Below, piece after piece: positions 32,584 to 42,482 of a stretch of 64,000 nucleotides of DNA. Below the pieces are notes generated by a model. That model did no database searches, was not told the DNA's origin, and saw only the letters and a list, made by a program, of their open reading frames with translations. Position 1 is the stretch's first letter, and every line of letters starts with the position of its first letter. Source of the DNA: Microvenator marinus (lineage in GTDB: Bacteria > Myxococcota_A > Bradymonadia > Bradymonadales > Bradymonadaceae); assembly GCF_007993755.1 (NCBI RefSeq), contig NZ_CP042467.1:5170001-5234000 (forward strand), read 5' to 3'. Position numbers and translations under genes: made by a program.

Positions 32584-34734
32584 ATGTCTGATGAAATTCA
32601 TACATATGGGGCGCCCGCTCGGTTCCAGCTCAAATTGGGAGAAATCGACCTCAAACTCGAGAGTATTCCCGGAGTTGGAAAAACCACCGCCAACAAGCTT
32701 CGCGAAAAAGGCATCGAGGACCTGTCTGAGCTTTTTCTGACCTTTCCGCGCAAGTACCGCAAGATTTACGAGTACGCACCAGGCTATGTGTTGGCTGAGG
32801 AACAACCAGAGTTTGTACGGTGCATTGGGGTCATTGAGCGCGTGAAAGCGCCCGCGCCACGGTCGCGTCAGCCTTTCGAGATCTACCTTCAGACACGTGG
32901 GATTACCCTCAAATTGCTCTGGTTCAACCTTAAAGGCGATTGGTTCGCAAAGAAGTTCTCCCCGGGGATGTGGCTTGATATCGAGGGTGCGATCGAGTTT
33001 GAGAAGGGACAAGGCAAAATGTTCCACCCCAATGTTGAGGTGGTCGCCGAGAATATCCCGTACGAAACGCATATTCGGGTGGAGCCGGTCTATACGGTAT
33101 ACGATGGCATCAAGGAGAGTGTGATTCCGAAGGCGATTCGCGCCTCTTGGCCCGCGCTTCAGGCCGCGATCGTGGAATCTCTGCCGGAGAAAATCGTCCG
33201 CGATTTGGATTTGATTAGCGTAGCCGAAGCTCTTGAGAAAGTTCATGTACTGAAGCCAACGACTTGGGACGCGCTCCAGCCTGCGTTGGATAAGTCCCGA
33301 GAACGTCTCGTTTTTGAGGAATTCTTTGGGCTTCAGCTCACGATGGCTCAGCAATATGTGGAGTCTCGGCGTGCTGCTTCGGCGCCGATTTTGGAGCGCC
33401 GCGCCCGAGCCGAAGAGTTTTTGAAGTCCACCGGTTTCGACTACACCTCGGACCAGACGTCGGCTTTCGAAATCTTGAGAAGAGAGCTCGCGTCGCGTGT
33501 GCCGATGCGTCGAATGGTTCAAGGCGATGTTGGCAGCGGAAAGACCGTGGTGGCGCTCTTTGCCGCGGTGATCGCTGCGGAGAACGGCGCCCAAACCGCG
33601 TTCATGGCACCAACCGACGTGCTCGCCACGCAACACTACAACCGCTCCAAGGCGTGGTTGGATACGCTCGGCGTTGAATCTGCGTTGTTGACGGGAAGCA
33701 CCGGCACTTCTGAGAGGTCAGCCCTACTAAGTCGACTAGCTGCTGGCGAGATTGACGTGCTTTTTGGCACGCACGCGTTGTTTTCCAAAGATGTGGTTTA
33801 TGCCGGTAATCAGGCGGAGCCCGCCCCGCAGGCTGGGCTTTTTGAAGCGATTCAGACCACTCGCGAACCGGCCACGGGCCTCGGACTTGTGATCGTGGAC
33901 GAACAGCATAAATTTGGTGTGGAGCAACGCGCTGAGTTGATGGCGAAAGGCAAAGATCCACACCTTTTGGCCATGACAGCCACGCCCATCCCGCGGTCGT
34001 TAGCACACGCTTATTTTGGGGATTTGGACCTCATCATCATCCGTGAAAAGCCTCCTGGCCGAGTGCCGATCAAAACGGTCATGCGCACGCGTGATACGGC
34101 TGAGAAGCTCTTCGAGTACCTGCGTGAGCGCATCGAAGAACACGGCGAACAAGCCTATTTCGTCTACCCTTTGGTGGAAGCGTCCGAGGGGCTCGCCGGG
34201 CGTATGAATGTGGTTGAAGGCGCAGAATACCTTGCGAACGGACCGCTTTCAGGAATCCCGATCGGCGTGCTTCACGGCCGGATGGCAGCGGCAGAGAAGG
34301 ATGCGGTCATGCAACGGTTCGCGAACGGCCAGCTCAAAGTCCTGTGTTCCACAACGGTAATCGAAGTGGGCGTGGACGTGGGCGCCGCAACCTTGATGGT
34401 TATCGAGAGTCCGGATTTGTTTGGTTTAAGCCAACTGCATCAGCTTCGAGGCAGGGTAGGGCGAAGCTCCGCCAGGTCGTTCTGTGTTTTGATGCTCGAC
34501 CCGTCGAGAACTAGTGAAGATGCGCACGAGCGCCTTCAGGCGTTCGTTGAAAATGAAGACGGCTTTAAGCTCTCGGAAATTGACCTGATTCAGCGCGGAC
34601 CAGGGCTTCTCTTAGGAGCTAGGCAGGCAGGCGTGGCGGAATTTAGGTTCGGGGATCTGGTGCGCGATGCCGCACTCTTAGATCAGGCTCGCGCAGCCGC
34701 TCGGCGATTGATTCTTGGGGATGCACGTGTCTGA
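32584..34734 (+). CDS. recG: ATP-dependent DNA helicase RecG
   Basis: 716 residues from ATG 32584. RecG reverses stalled forks and branch-migrates Holliday junctions. An N-terminal helix-hairpin-helix-like start (IPGVGKTTANKLREKGI) leads into the wedge/OB domain (RCIGVIERVKAPAPRSRQ). The superfamily 2 motor has motif I GDVGSGKT, motif II DEQH (VDEQHKFGVEQR), motif III TATPIPRS and motif VI QLRGRVGRS. The length is within the family range. Its 3' end overlaps the start of priA by 14 bp. Confidence 0.93.
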   Translation: MSDEIHTYGAPARFQLKLGEIDLKLESIPGVGKTTANKLREKGIEDLSELFLTFPRKYRKIYEYAPGYVLAEEQPEFVRCIGVIERVKAPAPRSRQPFEIYLQTRGITLKLLWFNLKGDWFAKKFSPGMWLDIEGAIEFEKGQGKMFHPNVEVVAENIPYETHIRVEPVYTVYDGIKESVIPKAIRASWPALQAAIVESLPEKIVRDLDLISVAEALEKVHVLKPTTWDALQPALDKSRERLVFEEFFGLQLTMAQQYVESRRAASAPILERRARAEEFLKSTGFDYTSDQTSAFEILRRELASRVPMRRMVQGDVGSGKTVVALFAAVIAAENGAQTAFMAPTDVLATQHYNRSKAWLDTLGVESALLTGSTGTSERSALLSRLAAGEIDVLFGTHALFSKDVVYAGNQAEPAPQAGLFEAIQTTREPATGLGLVIVDEQHKFGVEQRAELMAKGKDPHLLAMTATPIPRSLAHAYFGDLDLIIIREKPPGRVPIKTVMRTRDTAEKLFEYLRERIEEHGEQAYFVYPLVEASEGLAGRMNVVEGAEYLANGPLSGIPIGVLHGRMAAAEKDAVMQRFANGQLKVLCSTTVIEVGVDVGAATLMVIESPDLFGLSQLHQLRGRVGRSSARSFCVLMLDPSRTSEDAHERLQAFVENEDGFKLSEIDLIQRGPGLLLGARQAGVAEFRFGDLVRDAALLDQARAAARRLILGDARV

Positions 34735-37144
34735 AACGAAGCAGTTATGGGCTGAAGTTGCTGTGGATGTTCCGGTTTTTGCGGCGCTCTCATACGCTGT
34801 TCCGCCCGCGTTTGCCGGTATGATACGTGCCGGGCAGCTCGTGCAGGTTCCGTTTCGGAACAAGTCCAAGACCGGTCTTGTCATGCGCGTGACCGCCGAA
34901 GCGCCAGATTTTGAGGGGAAGATTCGCGATATCTTGGACATCGTGGACCGCAATCCTTTGCTTAACGAAACCGGGCTGAACTTCCTAAAATTCGTCTCCG
35001 AATACTACATGTCTCCCATGGGAGAGGTGATGCGGCTCGCCGTTCCGAGTGCGGCGCGCGTGGAAGGCATCAAGTGGTACGTGCGGACTCCCTATGACGG
35101 CGTTCTAGAGGAAGACCTAAGCGCGGCCTATGCGCTGATCGAGGATAAAATTCCGCTGCATCTGCTCCGCGAAAAGAGTGACCTGCCCTTTGCCCGCCTA
35201 TCTGAGCTAGAGAGCCTGGGAGCGGTCGACGTGGAATACGTGGACGAGTCGGCCTTAAAACCGAAGACCGAGGCGTTTTTCAAGCTAAGCGGCAAGGAGC
35301 CGGAGTCGCGCGTCGGTGCAAAGCAAGACGAGATCTTGACCCTGCTTCATGAACTCAAAGAAGCCAGCATGGAGGAGATCAAGGCGCGCGTGAACTCGCC
35401 TTACTCGAGTTTAAAGAGCCTTGAGGAGCGCGGGCTCTTGATTAGGTGGGAGGTGGAGGTTTATCGCGACCCGTTCAAGGATGCGGTGGTGGACACCGCG
35501 ATTTCGCCTTCGCTCACCGAGCAACAAAGTCGGGCTTTGAGCGCCATCAACGCGGCAAACGGTTTTGGGGCGTTCTTGCTTCACGGCGTGACCGGGTCCG
35601 GCAAGACCATGGTTTACGTGGAGGCGATTCGAGCTCTCAGGGCGGCAGGCGAGCGAGCCCTGATTCTCTTGCCCGAAATCGCGCTTACACCGCAATTTGT
35701 GGGCGTCTTCCGGAGCTTCTTCGGCGACGATATCGCCGTTTTGCATAGTGGACTTAGTCAGGCTCAAAAATTCGACCAATGGCGCCGTATCCAAAAGAGC
35801 GACGTCTCCATCGTGATTGGTGCGCGCTCCGCCGTTTTTGCCCCGATTGAGAATCTCGGCATGATCATCGTGGACGAGGAGCATGACCCGAGCTTCAAGC
35901 AAGAGGAGGGACCGCGCTACAACGCGCGTGACCTCGCGCTCATGCGCGGGAAGCTCGAAGGCGCGCGTGTGATTTTGGGGAGCGCGACACCCAGTCTGGA
36001 ATCCTTTCAGAATGCGTTAGAGGGGCGGATTACGTTGCTGAGGATGCCGATCCGCGTGCAGTCGCGGCCATTGCCGCCCGTTTCAGTGGTGGATATGCGG
36101 CGCCGTTCAGATTTGGCCTACGGCGTTTTGAGTGGCCCGCTCTTGGATTCGATGACCAAGAGCTTCATGGCTGCCAAACAGTCGATTCTCTTTCTGAATC
36201 GCCGTGGCTACTCACCATGTGTTGTGTGTTCGTCGTGCGGCTTTAAGTTCATGTGCTCACAGTGCGATGTTTCTTTGACCTATCATCGCAGGCAAGAGTC
36301 TCTCAGATGCCACCATTGCGATTTTAGCGTGCGTCTGCCCGAGACATGCCCCGAATGTACCGAAGCAACCATTGGACCCATGGGAGTGGGCACTGAAAAG
36401 TTAGAGGAGATTCTCGGCGAGCTCTTTCCGAACCGGCGGGTGGAACGATTGGATCGAGACACAGGCACAGGTGGTGGGCTGCAGAATATCTTAAAGAAGG
36501 TCAATGACGGTGAAGTGGATATCCTCGTCGGCACGCAGATGGTCACGAAGGGGCATGACTTTCCCGGCGTGACGACGGTTGGCGTGGTCTTGGCAGACAT
36601 GAGCCTGAACTTTCCCGACTTCAGGGCAGCAGAGCGAACGTTTCAGTTGCTCACTCAGGTCGCAGGCAGGGCAGGGCGTGGCGATGACCCAGGTGAGGTC
36701 GTGGTGCAGACCTATTCGCCCGAGCACTACAGCCTGGAGACGGCCGCACGGCACGACTTCGAAGGGTTTGCCGAGCGAGAGTTGGCGCTCAGAAAAGAGC
36801 TCAAATACCCGCCTTTTGCGCATATGATCGCGATCAAGTTCGAAGCGACTTTGGAAGGGGCGGTTATTCAGGCGGCGCGAGACTATGCGACCACCGCGCG
36901 TCGGATTCTTCGCAAAGAAAGTGGGCTCTCAGATGTGGTAGTGGTGGGGCCGGCGATCGCGCCCATCGAGAAATTACGCGGGCGGACGCGGTACCAGCTG
37001 CTTTTCAGGTGTTCCGACCGTTCAAAAGTGCGCCGCGTTGTGGGCTCGGTCTTGAACCATGAAAAGTACTTTGATCCCGCGGGCAAGACCGAGCATCGCA
37101 ACGTGCGTATCGTGGTGGATATCGACCCCCTGAACTTGCTTTAG
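34721..37144 (+). CDS. priA: primosomal replication-restart helicase PriA
   Basis: About 807 residues; ATG 34721 is used, although GTG 34727 has better spacing from GGGGA. The N-terminal 3'-DNA-binding domain (VDVPVFAALSYAVP) precedes a superfamily 2 motor with Walker A GVTGSGKT, DEEH (VDEEHDPSFKQEEGPRYNARD), and a zinc-binding insert with eight Cys (CVVCSSCGFKFMCSQC, CHHCDF, CPEC). Motif VI VAGRAGRG follows. PriA reloads the replicative helicase at repaired forks. Overlap with recG suggests cotranscription of two fork-repair helicases. Confidence 0.93.
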   Translation: MHVSETKQLWAEVAVDVPVFAALSYAVPPAFAGMIRAGQLVQVPFRNKSKTGLVMRVTAEAPDFEGKIRDILDIVDRNPLLNETGLNFLKFVSEYYMSPMGEVMRLAVPSAARVEGIKWYVRTPYDGVLEEDLSAAYALIEDKIPLHLLREKSDLPFARLSELESLGAVDVEYVDESALKPKTEAFFKLSGKEPESRVGAKQDEILTLLHELKEASMEEIKARVNSPYSSLKSLEERGLLIRWEVEVYRDPFKDAVVDTAISPSLTEQQSRALSAINAANGFGAFLLHGVTGSGKTMVYVEAIRALRAAGERALILLPEIALTPQFVGVFRSFFGDDIAVLHSGLSQAQKFDQWRRIQKSDVSIVIGARSAVFAPIENLGMIIVDEEHDPSFKQEEGPRYNARDLALMRGKLEGARVILGSATPSLESFQNALEGRITLLRMPIRVQSRPLPPVSVVDMRRRSDLAYGVLSGPLLDSMTKSFMAAKQSILFLNRRGYSPCVVCSSCGFKFMCSQCDVSLTYHRRQESLRCHHCDFSVRLPETCPECTEATIGPMGVGTEKLEEILGELFPNRRVERLDRDTGTGGGLQNILKKVNDGEVDILVGTQMVTKGHDFPGVTTVGVVLADMSLNFPDFRAAERTFQLLTQVAGRAGRGDDPGEVVVQTYSPEHYSLETAARHDFEGFAERELALRKELKYPPFAHMIAIKFEATLEGAVIQAARDYATTARRILRKESGLSDVVVVGPAIAPIEKLRGRTRYQLLFRCSDRSKVRRVVGSVLNHEKYFDPAGKTEHRNVRIVVDIDPLNLL

Positions 37145-37153
37145 CCAGCGCTT

Positions 37154-38344
37154 CTAGGGCTCATTCCACGCGGAAAGAGTTCGTTTGAACACCGACGTTC
37201 GCCCTAGGATCACAAGTCCATCTTCTGTGGAAATCAACGGCCCAAAATCCGCCAAGGCTCGGCTCGTATCGAGCTTTCCTTCAGCGGGCTTAAGCAAGTG
37301 AAGCTGCCCATTGAGATCCACCAGCGCGAGCCGGTCAGCCACCAATACCGGTTCGTGTCTGATCCCCGCAGGAACCTGAAACTGCCACTTCTCGATACCC
37401 GATTTCGAATCGAAGGCAGTTACCCGACCGATAGAGTTACTGACTATCACAAGTCCGTTCCAGACAAGCGGTGAGCTATTGATGGCCCCAAGTGTGGGGG
37501 CAGACCACTGCACGGTCCCCTTCGGAGTCAGCGCGTGTAAATTGCCGTCGTCCGACGCAACGAAAAAGAACCCATCCGCAAATACGACCGAGTTTCTGAG
37601 CTGGCGAGAGCCCTCCCAAGTCCAGGTTCTGGTGCCGTCTGCCATCGAGAGGGCATAGGCTCGCCCGTCGGTACTCGCAATCAAGATATCGTCCAAATGA
37701 GAGGTGATCGGAGCGACAATCGGGCCGCTCGTTCGAGCCCGCCATCGTGGCTCTAACTCGGGAACATCAAGGTTGAGTGGGATGTCTTCTTCCTTCGATT
37801 CAACTTCCTGTTCTTCTTTTGGACCGTCTTCTTTTGGGTCTTCTCCCGCGTCTGGTTCTCTCGCGTCTGGTGCTTCTTCTGGCGTGGTGGCCTCAGGAAG
37901 GGCATCAATCGCCTTCTTGAGAGCATCGCGGTCTTGAGGATCAAACGCGTAGACTGACCCTCCAAAAGTGCTGACAAGTAGCGTCTGGTGTTCGAATACT
38001 GGCTTCGAGCCTATCGGACCGTCAAGAATCGCCTTGGCGAGCGGTGTGCCGTCGTCTGAATCTAAGACCCAGAGGATGCCCTCGTCGGTGCCTACAAAGA
38101 CCAAATCTTCCTGAAACCCCGGAGCTTCGCGTAAACCACCTGGAAGGCTTGTTTTCCAAAGCTCTTCGCCACTCGCCACGTTCAGCGCGACCACATGGTC
38201 CGACGTGACGGCAAAAAGCGTGGTTTGATCGATGGAGGCCGCTCGCGTGCCTTCAATCTCATAATCCCATGCGTCATCCCCGGACTTGTCACAGGCTGCG
38301 AGGAGAGAGAACACCACCATCATGATGAAAGAAAACCGAGGCAT
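37154..38344 (-). CDS. PQQ-repeat beta-propeller lipoprotein, BamB-like
   Basis: 396 residues with a lipoprotein signal ending LLAAC (Cys18). The mature part has repeated propeller-blade motifs of the PQQ/quinoprotein type: VVALNVASGEELWKTSL, GILWVLDSDDGTPLAKAIL, GRAYALSMADGTRTWTWEG and GRVTAFDSKSGIEKWQFQV. BamB of the outer-membrane assembly complex has this fold, but other propeller lipoproteins do too. Unusual is an acidic Glu/Asp/Pro-rich insertion of about 45 residues (about 150-195) between blades. It lies 19 bp downstream of the small exported protein. Confidence 0.75.
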   Translation of the reverse strand: MPRFSFIMMVVFSLLAACDKSGDDAWDYEIEGTRAASIDQTTLFAVTSDHVVALNVASGEELWKTSLPGGLREAPGFQEDLVFVGTDEGILWVLDSDDGTPLAKAILDGPIGSKPVFEHQTLLVSTFGGSVYAFDPQDRDALKKAIDALPEATTPEEAPDAREPDAGEDPKEDGPKEEQEVESKEEDIPLNLDVPELEPRWRARTSGPIVAPITSHLDDILIASTDGRAYALSMADGTRTWTWEGSRQLRNSVVFADGFFFVASDDGNLHALTPKGTVQWSAPTLGAINSSPLVWNGLVIVSNSIGRVTAFDSKSGIEKWQFQVPAGIRHEPVLVADRLALVDLNGQLHLLKPAEGKLDTSRALADFGPLISTEDGLVILGRTSVFKRTLSAWNEP

Positions 38345-38363
38345 TTAGTTTGCTGAGAGAGGG

Positions 38364-38744
38364 TTATCGGACAGAGACTCGATACTCGGTAGCGCCGGTA
38401 GCACTCACTGCAAAATAGTACAATCCAGGGGAGAGCTTTCTAGAGATTGATGCTCGTCCGCCTTTGCTCGACTCGGTCGCGATTGATTTGCCGGTTGCCG
38501 TGCTCAGTTGGAGCTTGATTCCAGAATCGGACTTTCCACTGACGTCAATCGTGTAGTTGCCGGCTTCCTTCACGCGGAAAAATCGCCAGTCTACTGCATC
38601 CCGAGGGGGCGATAGTCGGTCGCTATCGCTTTTGCCGAGTTTCAATTCGGCTGCTTGCATACGACTCCCGTCTGGGTCGCGTGCGTTTGCTAACGCCGGG
38701 ACCGCGACCATCATCATGAGCAAGATTACAAGCGCTCGGGTCAT
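38364..38744 (-). CDS. small exported protein with a PPC-like beta domain
   Basis: 126 residues with a Sec signal peptide (cleavage after about ALA-20). The start at 38744 is supported by AGGAG. The mature domain (DWRFFRVKEAGNYTIDVSGKSD, then LSPGLYYFAVSATGATEYRVSV) resembles the bacterial pre-peptidase C-terminal (PPC) beta-sandwich, normally appended to secreted proteases. Here it stands alone. It is cotranscribed with the propeller lipoprotein; the role is unknown. Confidence 0.6.
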   Translation of the reverse strand: MTRALVILLMMMVAVPALANARDPDGSRMQAAELKLGKSDSDRLSPPRDAVDWRFFRVKEAGNYTIDVSGKSDSGIKLQLSTATGKSIATESSKGGRASISRKLSPGLYYFAVSATGATEYRVSVR

Positions 38745-38805
38745 TAGTTTCTCCTGGTCAGTCTATCTACTTAGACTGCGGTATCTGGAGAAAATTCTAC
38801 ACGAA

Positions 38806-39873
38806 TTAATCGCCCGTGTACAAGCGGACCGATCCCGCTTGTACGAGGCGCTTCACCATGCGTGGACCTTCGTAGATGAATCCGGTCCAAACCTGGCAAA
38901 GGTCTGCGCCGGCATCAAACATTGCGAGGCTGTCTTCCGGCTTAAAAATGCCGCCCACACCGATGATTGGCAGGGCCGTCATTCCTCGCAACTCCCGGAC
39001 AACCTCTCTGGAACGCTGAACCAAAGGGCGCCCTGACACACCGCCCGACCCAAGCTTGGAAGTGTCGGTCTTCAAATCGTCCCTGGAAATCGTGGTGTTT
39101 GTGGCGATCAGTCCGGCTAACTGGCAATCGCTGGCCACCTCCACAATATCTTCCAACGCGCCCCTTTCGAGGTCTGGAGCAATCTTCAATAGGAGCGGTT
39201 TTGGCGGGACCCCGAGCTTTGAGGATTGTGAATGGTTCTCTTCTTGAATCTCTCCAAGCAGCCGACTCAGCGGCTCTTTCTCCTGCAACTCTCTAAGGCC
39301 GGGAGTATTGGGCGAGCTCACGTTGACCACGAGATAGTCTGCGAAACTATGGAGGTGCCTCAGGCTAAGCACATAGTCCGAAGCCGCCTCATCCAACGGA
39401 ACCACCTTGGTCTTCCCGATGTTGATCCCCAAGATTGGCCGCGGGCCATCCCACCTCGACAACGTTTCATCCAGTCGCCTGGCCACCGATTCGGCGCCAT
39501 CATTGTTAAAGCCCATTCGATTGAGCAAGGCCTCGTCCTTCGGCAATCGAAAAAGGCGCGGCCGCGGATTGCCGGGCTGTGGAAGTCCTGTAACCGTGCC
39601 GATTTCGATGAACCCAAAACCCAAAGCCGCCAATGGCTTAAGGTACTCAGCATTCTTGTCGAAGCCAGCCGCAAGTCCCACGCGATTCGGAAAGTCCAGA
39701 CCGAAGACGTGCGCCCCAAGCTCAGGTTGCGTTGGCGCCCCCAGAAAGAGCATCTCTCGCGTGGCCTCCCACGTAGCATTAGAGCTCAACGATGCTGCCA
39801 GGGACTTCATGGCAAGCTCGTGCGCAAGCTCCGGATTGAGGAGGAAGAGTGGGGTTCTTAACCAGGAATACAT
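38806..39873 (-). CDS. pyrD: dihydroorotate dehydrogenase (quinone), class 2
   Basis: 355 residues. The enzyme oxidises dihydroorotate to orotate in pyrimidine synthesis, passing electrons from FMN to membrane quinones. The N-terminal amphipathic membrane-binding helix (WLRTPLFLLNPELAHELAMK) marks class 2. FMN-site motifs VGLAAGFDKNAEYL, GFGFIEIGTVT, NRMGFNNDGA and NVSSPNTPGLRELQ (with the class 2 catalytic Ser) are present. It starts 9 bp after spoVR in the same direction, an unusual operon partner. Confidence 0.93.
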   Translation of the reverse strand: MYSWLRTPLFLLNPELAHELAMKSLAASLSSNATWEATREMLFLGAPTQPELGAHVFGLDFPNRVGLAAGFDKNAEYLKPLAALGFGFIEIGTVTGLPQPGNPRPRLFRLPKDEALLNRMGFNNDGAESVARRLDETLSRWDGPRPILGINIGKTKVVPLDEAASDYVLSLRHLHSFADYLVVNVSSPNTPGLRELQEKEPLSRLLGEIQEENHSQSSKLGVPPKPLLLKIAPDLERGALEDIVEVASDCQLAGLIATNTTISRDDLKTDTSKLGSGGVSGRPLVQRSREVVRELRGMTALPIIGVGGIFKPEDSLAMFDAGADLCQVWTGFIYEGPRMVKRLVQAGSVRLYTGD

Positions 39874-39882
39874 AGGAAGGGC

Positions 39883-41364
39883 TTAAATGGGGTGGTACTC
39901 AATCGAGGTCTCGGTGAACTCCTTTCCATCGTAGGAGAGGAGCACGCCCTTGTCATCCGAGAGTGTCTCGATATTCACCGGCCTCTTCCACACGCGATGC
40001 AATGCCCGCAGCACGCCTCGTCCATACTGCATGTCCAGATCCACGCCCATATGCTTGTGGTGCAGGAGCAGTTCCGCACGATTCTTGAAGTTGCCGTCTT
40101 TGACGTAGATAAACGGGTTCCCAAAGTTCGTGAGTTGGTCGAGGAGCTTGTCTTTGACGTCTTGGAACTGCCGCGAATCGATCTCCCAATGGCCCGACTT
40201 TCGATTGTATCCGAACGAGTACATCTGATGCTCCGCGACGAACTCTTCGGTCAGGAATTCATCGATGAACGAGACGTCGTTGTAGAGCTTTCTTACGCGG
40301 AAAATCTGCTCCTTGCCTTGGCCGAGCTCGCGGTCCCAGCTGAGTTTCTCTTCCAGATTGTCGCAATCGTCGTACTCCTTGCCGAACTTGCCTTTATTCC
40401 ATCGGTCTTCCACGTCTCTGAAGAGCTCAAGGCCAAGCTTGTACGGGTTTAGCCGCCCAGGCGCGGTTGCGAGCACGCCCGCATTGATATCTGCAAAATC
40501 GATGATTTCCGAGAGGTCCAACACGCGGGTTGTCAGGATCTTATCGTGCCAATAACTGGCCCATCCCTCGTTCATGATCTTGGTCTGACCCTGCGGCGCG
40601 AAATAATACGCCTCTTCGCGCACGATCGAGAGAATGTCAGCCTCCCAGCTCTCAAGCGGCGCATGCTCCAAGAGGAAATGCATCACATCTTTGAGAGGCT
40701 CGGACGGAAACTGCTTCGATTTCAATTCTTCTTCAGCGAGCTTCTGTTTCTGGCGCTCGAGGTACTCTTGTGGATTGATATAATCATCCATGTAGTCTTT
40801 AGCGCGTAGCCTCGGGATCTCGCCGGAATTGGTCTGGTCCTCCAAGTCTTGACGTTTTGACTCGGGAGGGCCGTGGTAGTCGATGAGGTTCTCAAGACTC
40901 AGACACGTGTCGATGAAATCTTCTACGAGCTCAATTCCGTATCGGTCCACGTATCGCCGAACACGTGCGCCGTGATTAGCCATCTCGTCGATCATCTTTC
41001 GATTGGTCTTCGAGAAATAGTAATTATTCTTGAAGAAATCCACGTGTGCGTACACGTGAGCGATGACCGTCTTTTGGTCCACTAAGTTGTTCCCCTCCAG
41101 CAAATATGCGTATGAGGGGTCATTGTTGATGACCATTTCGTAGATCTTGGAGAGGCCGTACTCGTAGCTTTTGCTCAGCTGCTCGTACTCCATTCCAAAT
41201 CGCCAGTGCGGGTAGCGCGTCGGAAAGCCGCCAAATGCTGCGATTTCGTTCATTTGGTCGTAGTCGACCACCTCGAAGATCGTCTCGAACGGGTCGAGCC
41301 CGAACTCGATGGCTGTCTCGTAGATATGTTCTTTAATCTCCCAGAGATGGGACGGTAGTGTCAT
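39883..41364 (-). CDS. spoVR: SpoVR family protein
   Basis: 493 residues. The family signature [37 protein letters not shown]-type start is clear, as are [13 protein letters not shown] and HVDFFKNN with several conserved His. SpoVR (YcgB in E. coli) was named for a role in Bacillus spore cortex formation, but it is widespread in non-sporulators. It is commonly encoded with PrkA and the VWA protein YeaH, as here. Biochemical activity is unknown; it is predicted cytoplasmic. It is 2 bp after yeaH. Confidence 0.9.
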   Translation of the reverse strand: MTLPSHLWEIKEHIYETAIEFGLDPFETIFEVVDYDQMNEIAAFGGFPTRYPHWRFGMEYEQLSKSYEYGLSKIYEMVINNDPSYAYLLEGNNLVDQKTVIAHVYAHVDFFKNNYYFSKTNRKMIDEMANHGARVRRYVDRYGIELVEDFIDTCLSLENLIDYHGPPESKRQDLEDQTNSGEIPRLRAKDYMDDYINPQEYLERQKQKLAEEELKSKQFPSEPLKDVMHFLLEHAPLESWEADILSIVREEAYYFAPQGQTKIMNEGWASYWHDKILTTRVLDLSEIIDFADINAGVLATAPGRLNPYKLGLELFRDVEDRWNKGKFGKEYDDCDNLEEKLSWDRELGQGKEQIFRVRKLYNDVSFIDEFLTEEFVAEHQMYSFGYNRKSGHWEIDSRQFQDVKDKLLDQLTNFGNPFIYVKDGNFKNRAELLLHHKHMGVDLDMQYGRGVLRALHRVWKRPVNIETLSDDKGVLLSYDGKEFTETSIEYHPI

Positions 41365-41366
41365 GA

Positions 41367-42479
41367 CTATAGTCCTTTTCCGAGAAAGGTTTTGATCGAG
41401 TCGAAAATGCCTTCTCGATTCTTGATTTCCGAGACGATGACATGATCTTCTTCGTCGAAATTCTCGTTCAAATCTTTGATGAATTGCCCGGAGCCATAAG
41501 GGGATTCGACCTGCCCGTAACAGAACATATTTGACCGAGGGAGCAGTCCTTCACGCAAAAGGCGCATGCACTCTCCCGTATCGTCTACGGACCAGTTGTC
41601 TCCGTCGGAGAAATGGAAGGGGTAGACGTTCCAATCCTCCACTGGATACTCGTCTTCGATGATACTCAGCGCGAGCTTGTAGGCGCTTGAGATCATAGTC
41701 CCGCCGGACTCTCGTGTATGAAAGAAGGTATCTCGATCCACTTCTTTGGCGGTTGCGTCGTGGATGATAAAACGGCTGTCGAGCCCCTTGTATTGCGAGC
41801 GCAGCCACGTATCGATCCAGAAGGACTCGATACGAACGATTTCCTTTTGCTCGTCTCCCATAGAGCCTGAGACGTCCATCATGTAGATGATGACGGCATT
41901 GGACTGCGGCAGCGACGTCTCTTTCCAAGACCGGTAGCGCTTATCATCCCGAGTCGGAACGATGAGCGGGTTGTCGGGGTCGTATTCGCCGCTCGCTACC
42001 TGACGTTTGATGGCTTCCTTGAAGGTTCGCTTGAAGTGCCTCAAGGACTCCGGACCTACTGAACGAATGCCGGAATACTTATCGCGTTGAGTCTGGAGTT
42101 TCTCGGTGCCCTTGGGCTCGATTCGCGGCAGCTCCAGCTCTTCACCCATGATTTCGGCCAGCTCGTCGAGCGTGACATCAACCTCGATGCCTTTCTCGCC
42201 TTCGCCTTCGCCTGCCTTTCCCTGACCCGGAGCTTCTTCGCCCTGGCCCAGTGATTCGCCGACTTCGCCCTCACCTTGACCCACACCGCCAGTTTGTTTT
42301 TGGCCGTAGCGAAAACGCGGAATATCGATTCGAGGGATTGGAATCTTGACCAGGTCTTTTCCTTGTTTGCCGGTCAACTCCCCTTTGGTCATATATTCGC
42401 GCAGATTACGTTTAATCTTGCCGCGAACGATCTGCTTAAACCGGCGATGGTCCTGCTTAATTTTGCTTTGATCGCCCAT
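41367..42479 (-). CDS. yeaH: YeaH/DUF444 family VWA protein
   Basis: 370 residues. A Lys/Arg-rich N-terminus and a Gly/Glu/Gln-rich flexible linker (about 65-100) precede a von Willebrand A-like domain with MIDAS motif DVSGSMG, then [31 protein letters not shown], which is diagnostic of DUF444. The protein is encoded between prkA and spoVR with 2-3 bp gaps, so translation is probably coupled. In E. coli yeaGH responds to nitrogen starvation and stationary phase. Molecular function is not known. Confidence 0.9.
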   Translation of the reverse strand: MGDQSKIKQDHRRFKQIVRGKIKRNLREYMTKGELTGKQGKDLVKIPIPRIDIPRFRYGQKQTGGVGQGEGEVGESLGQGEEAPGQGKAGEGEGEKGIEVDVTLDELAEIMGEELELPRIEPKGTEKLQTQRDKYSGIRSVGPESLRHFKRTFKEAIKRQVASGEYDPDNPLIVPTRDDKRYRSWKETSLPQSNAVIIYMMDVSGSMGDEQKEIVRIESFWIDTWLRSQYKGLDSRFIIHDATAKEVDRDTFFHTRESGGTMISSAYKLALSIIEDEYPVEDWNVYPFHFSDGDNWSVDDTGECMRLLREGLLPRSNMFCYGQVESPYGSGQFIKDLNENFDEEDHVIVSEIKNREGIFDSIKTFLGKGL

Positions 42480-42482
42480 GAT

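Noticed and set aside
32563-33636. 357-residue open frame on the - strand
   Set aside because: Antisense to recG, which carries all helicase motifs.
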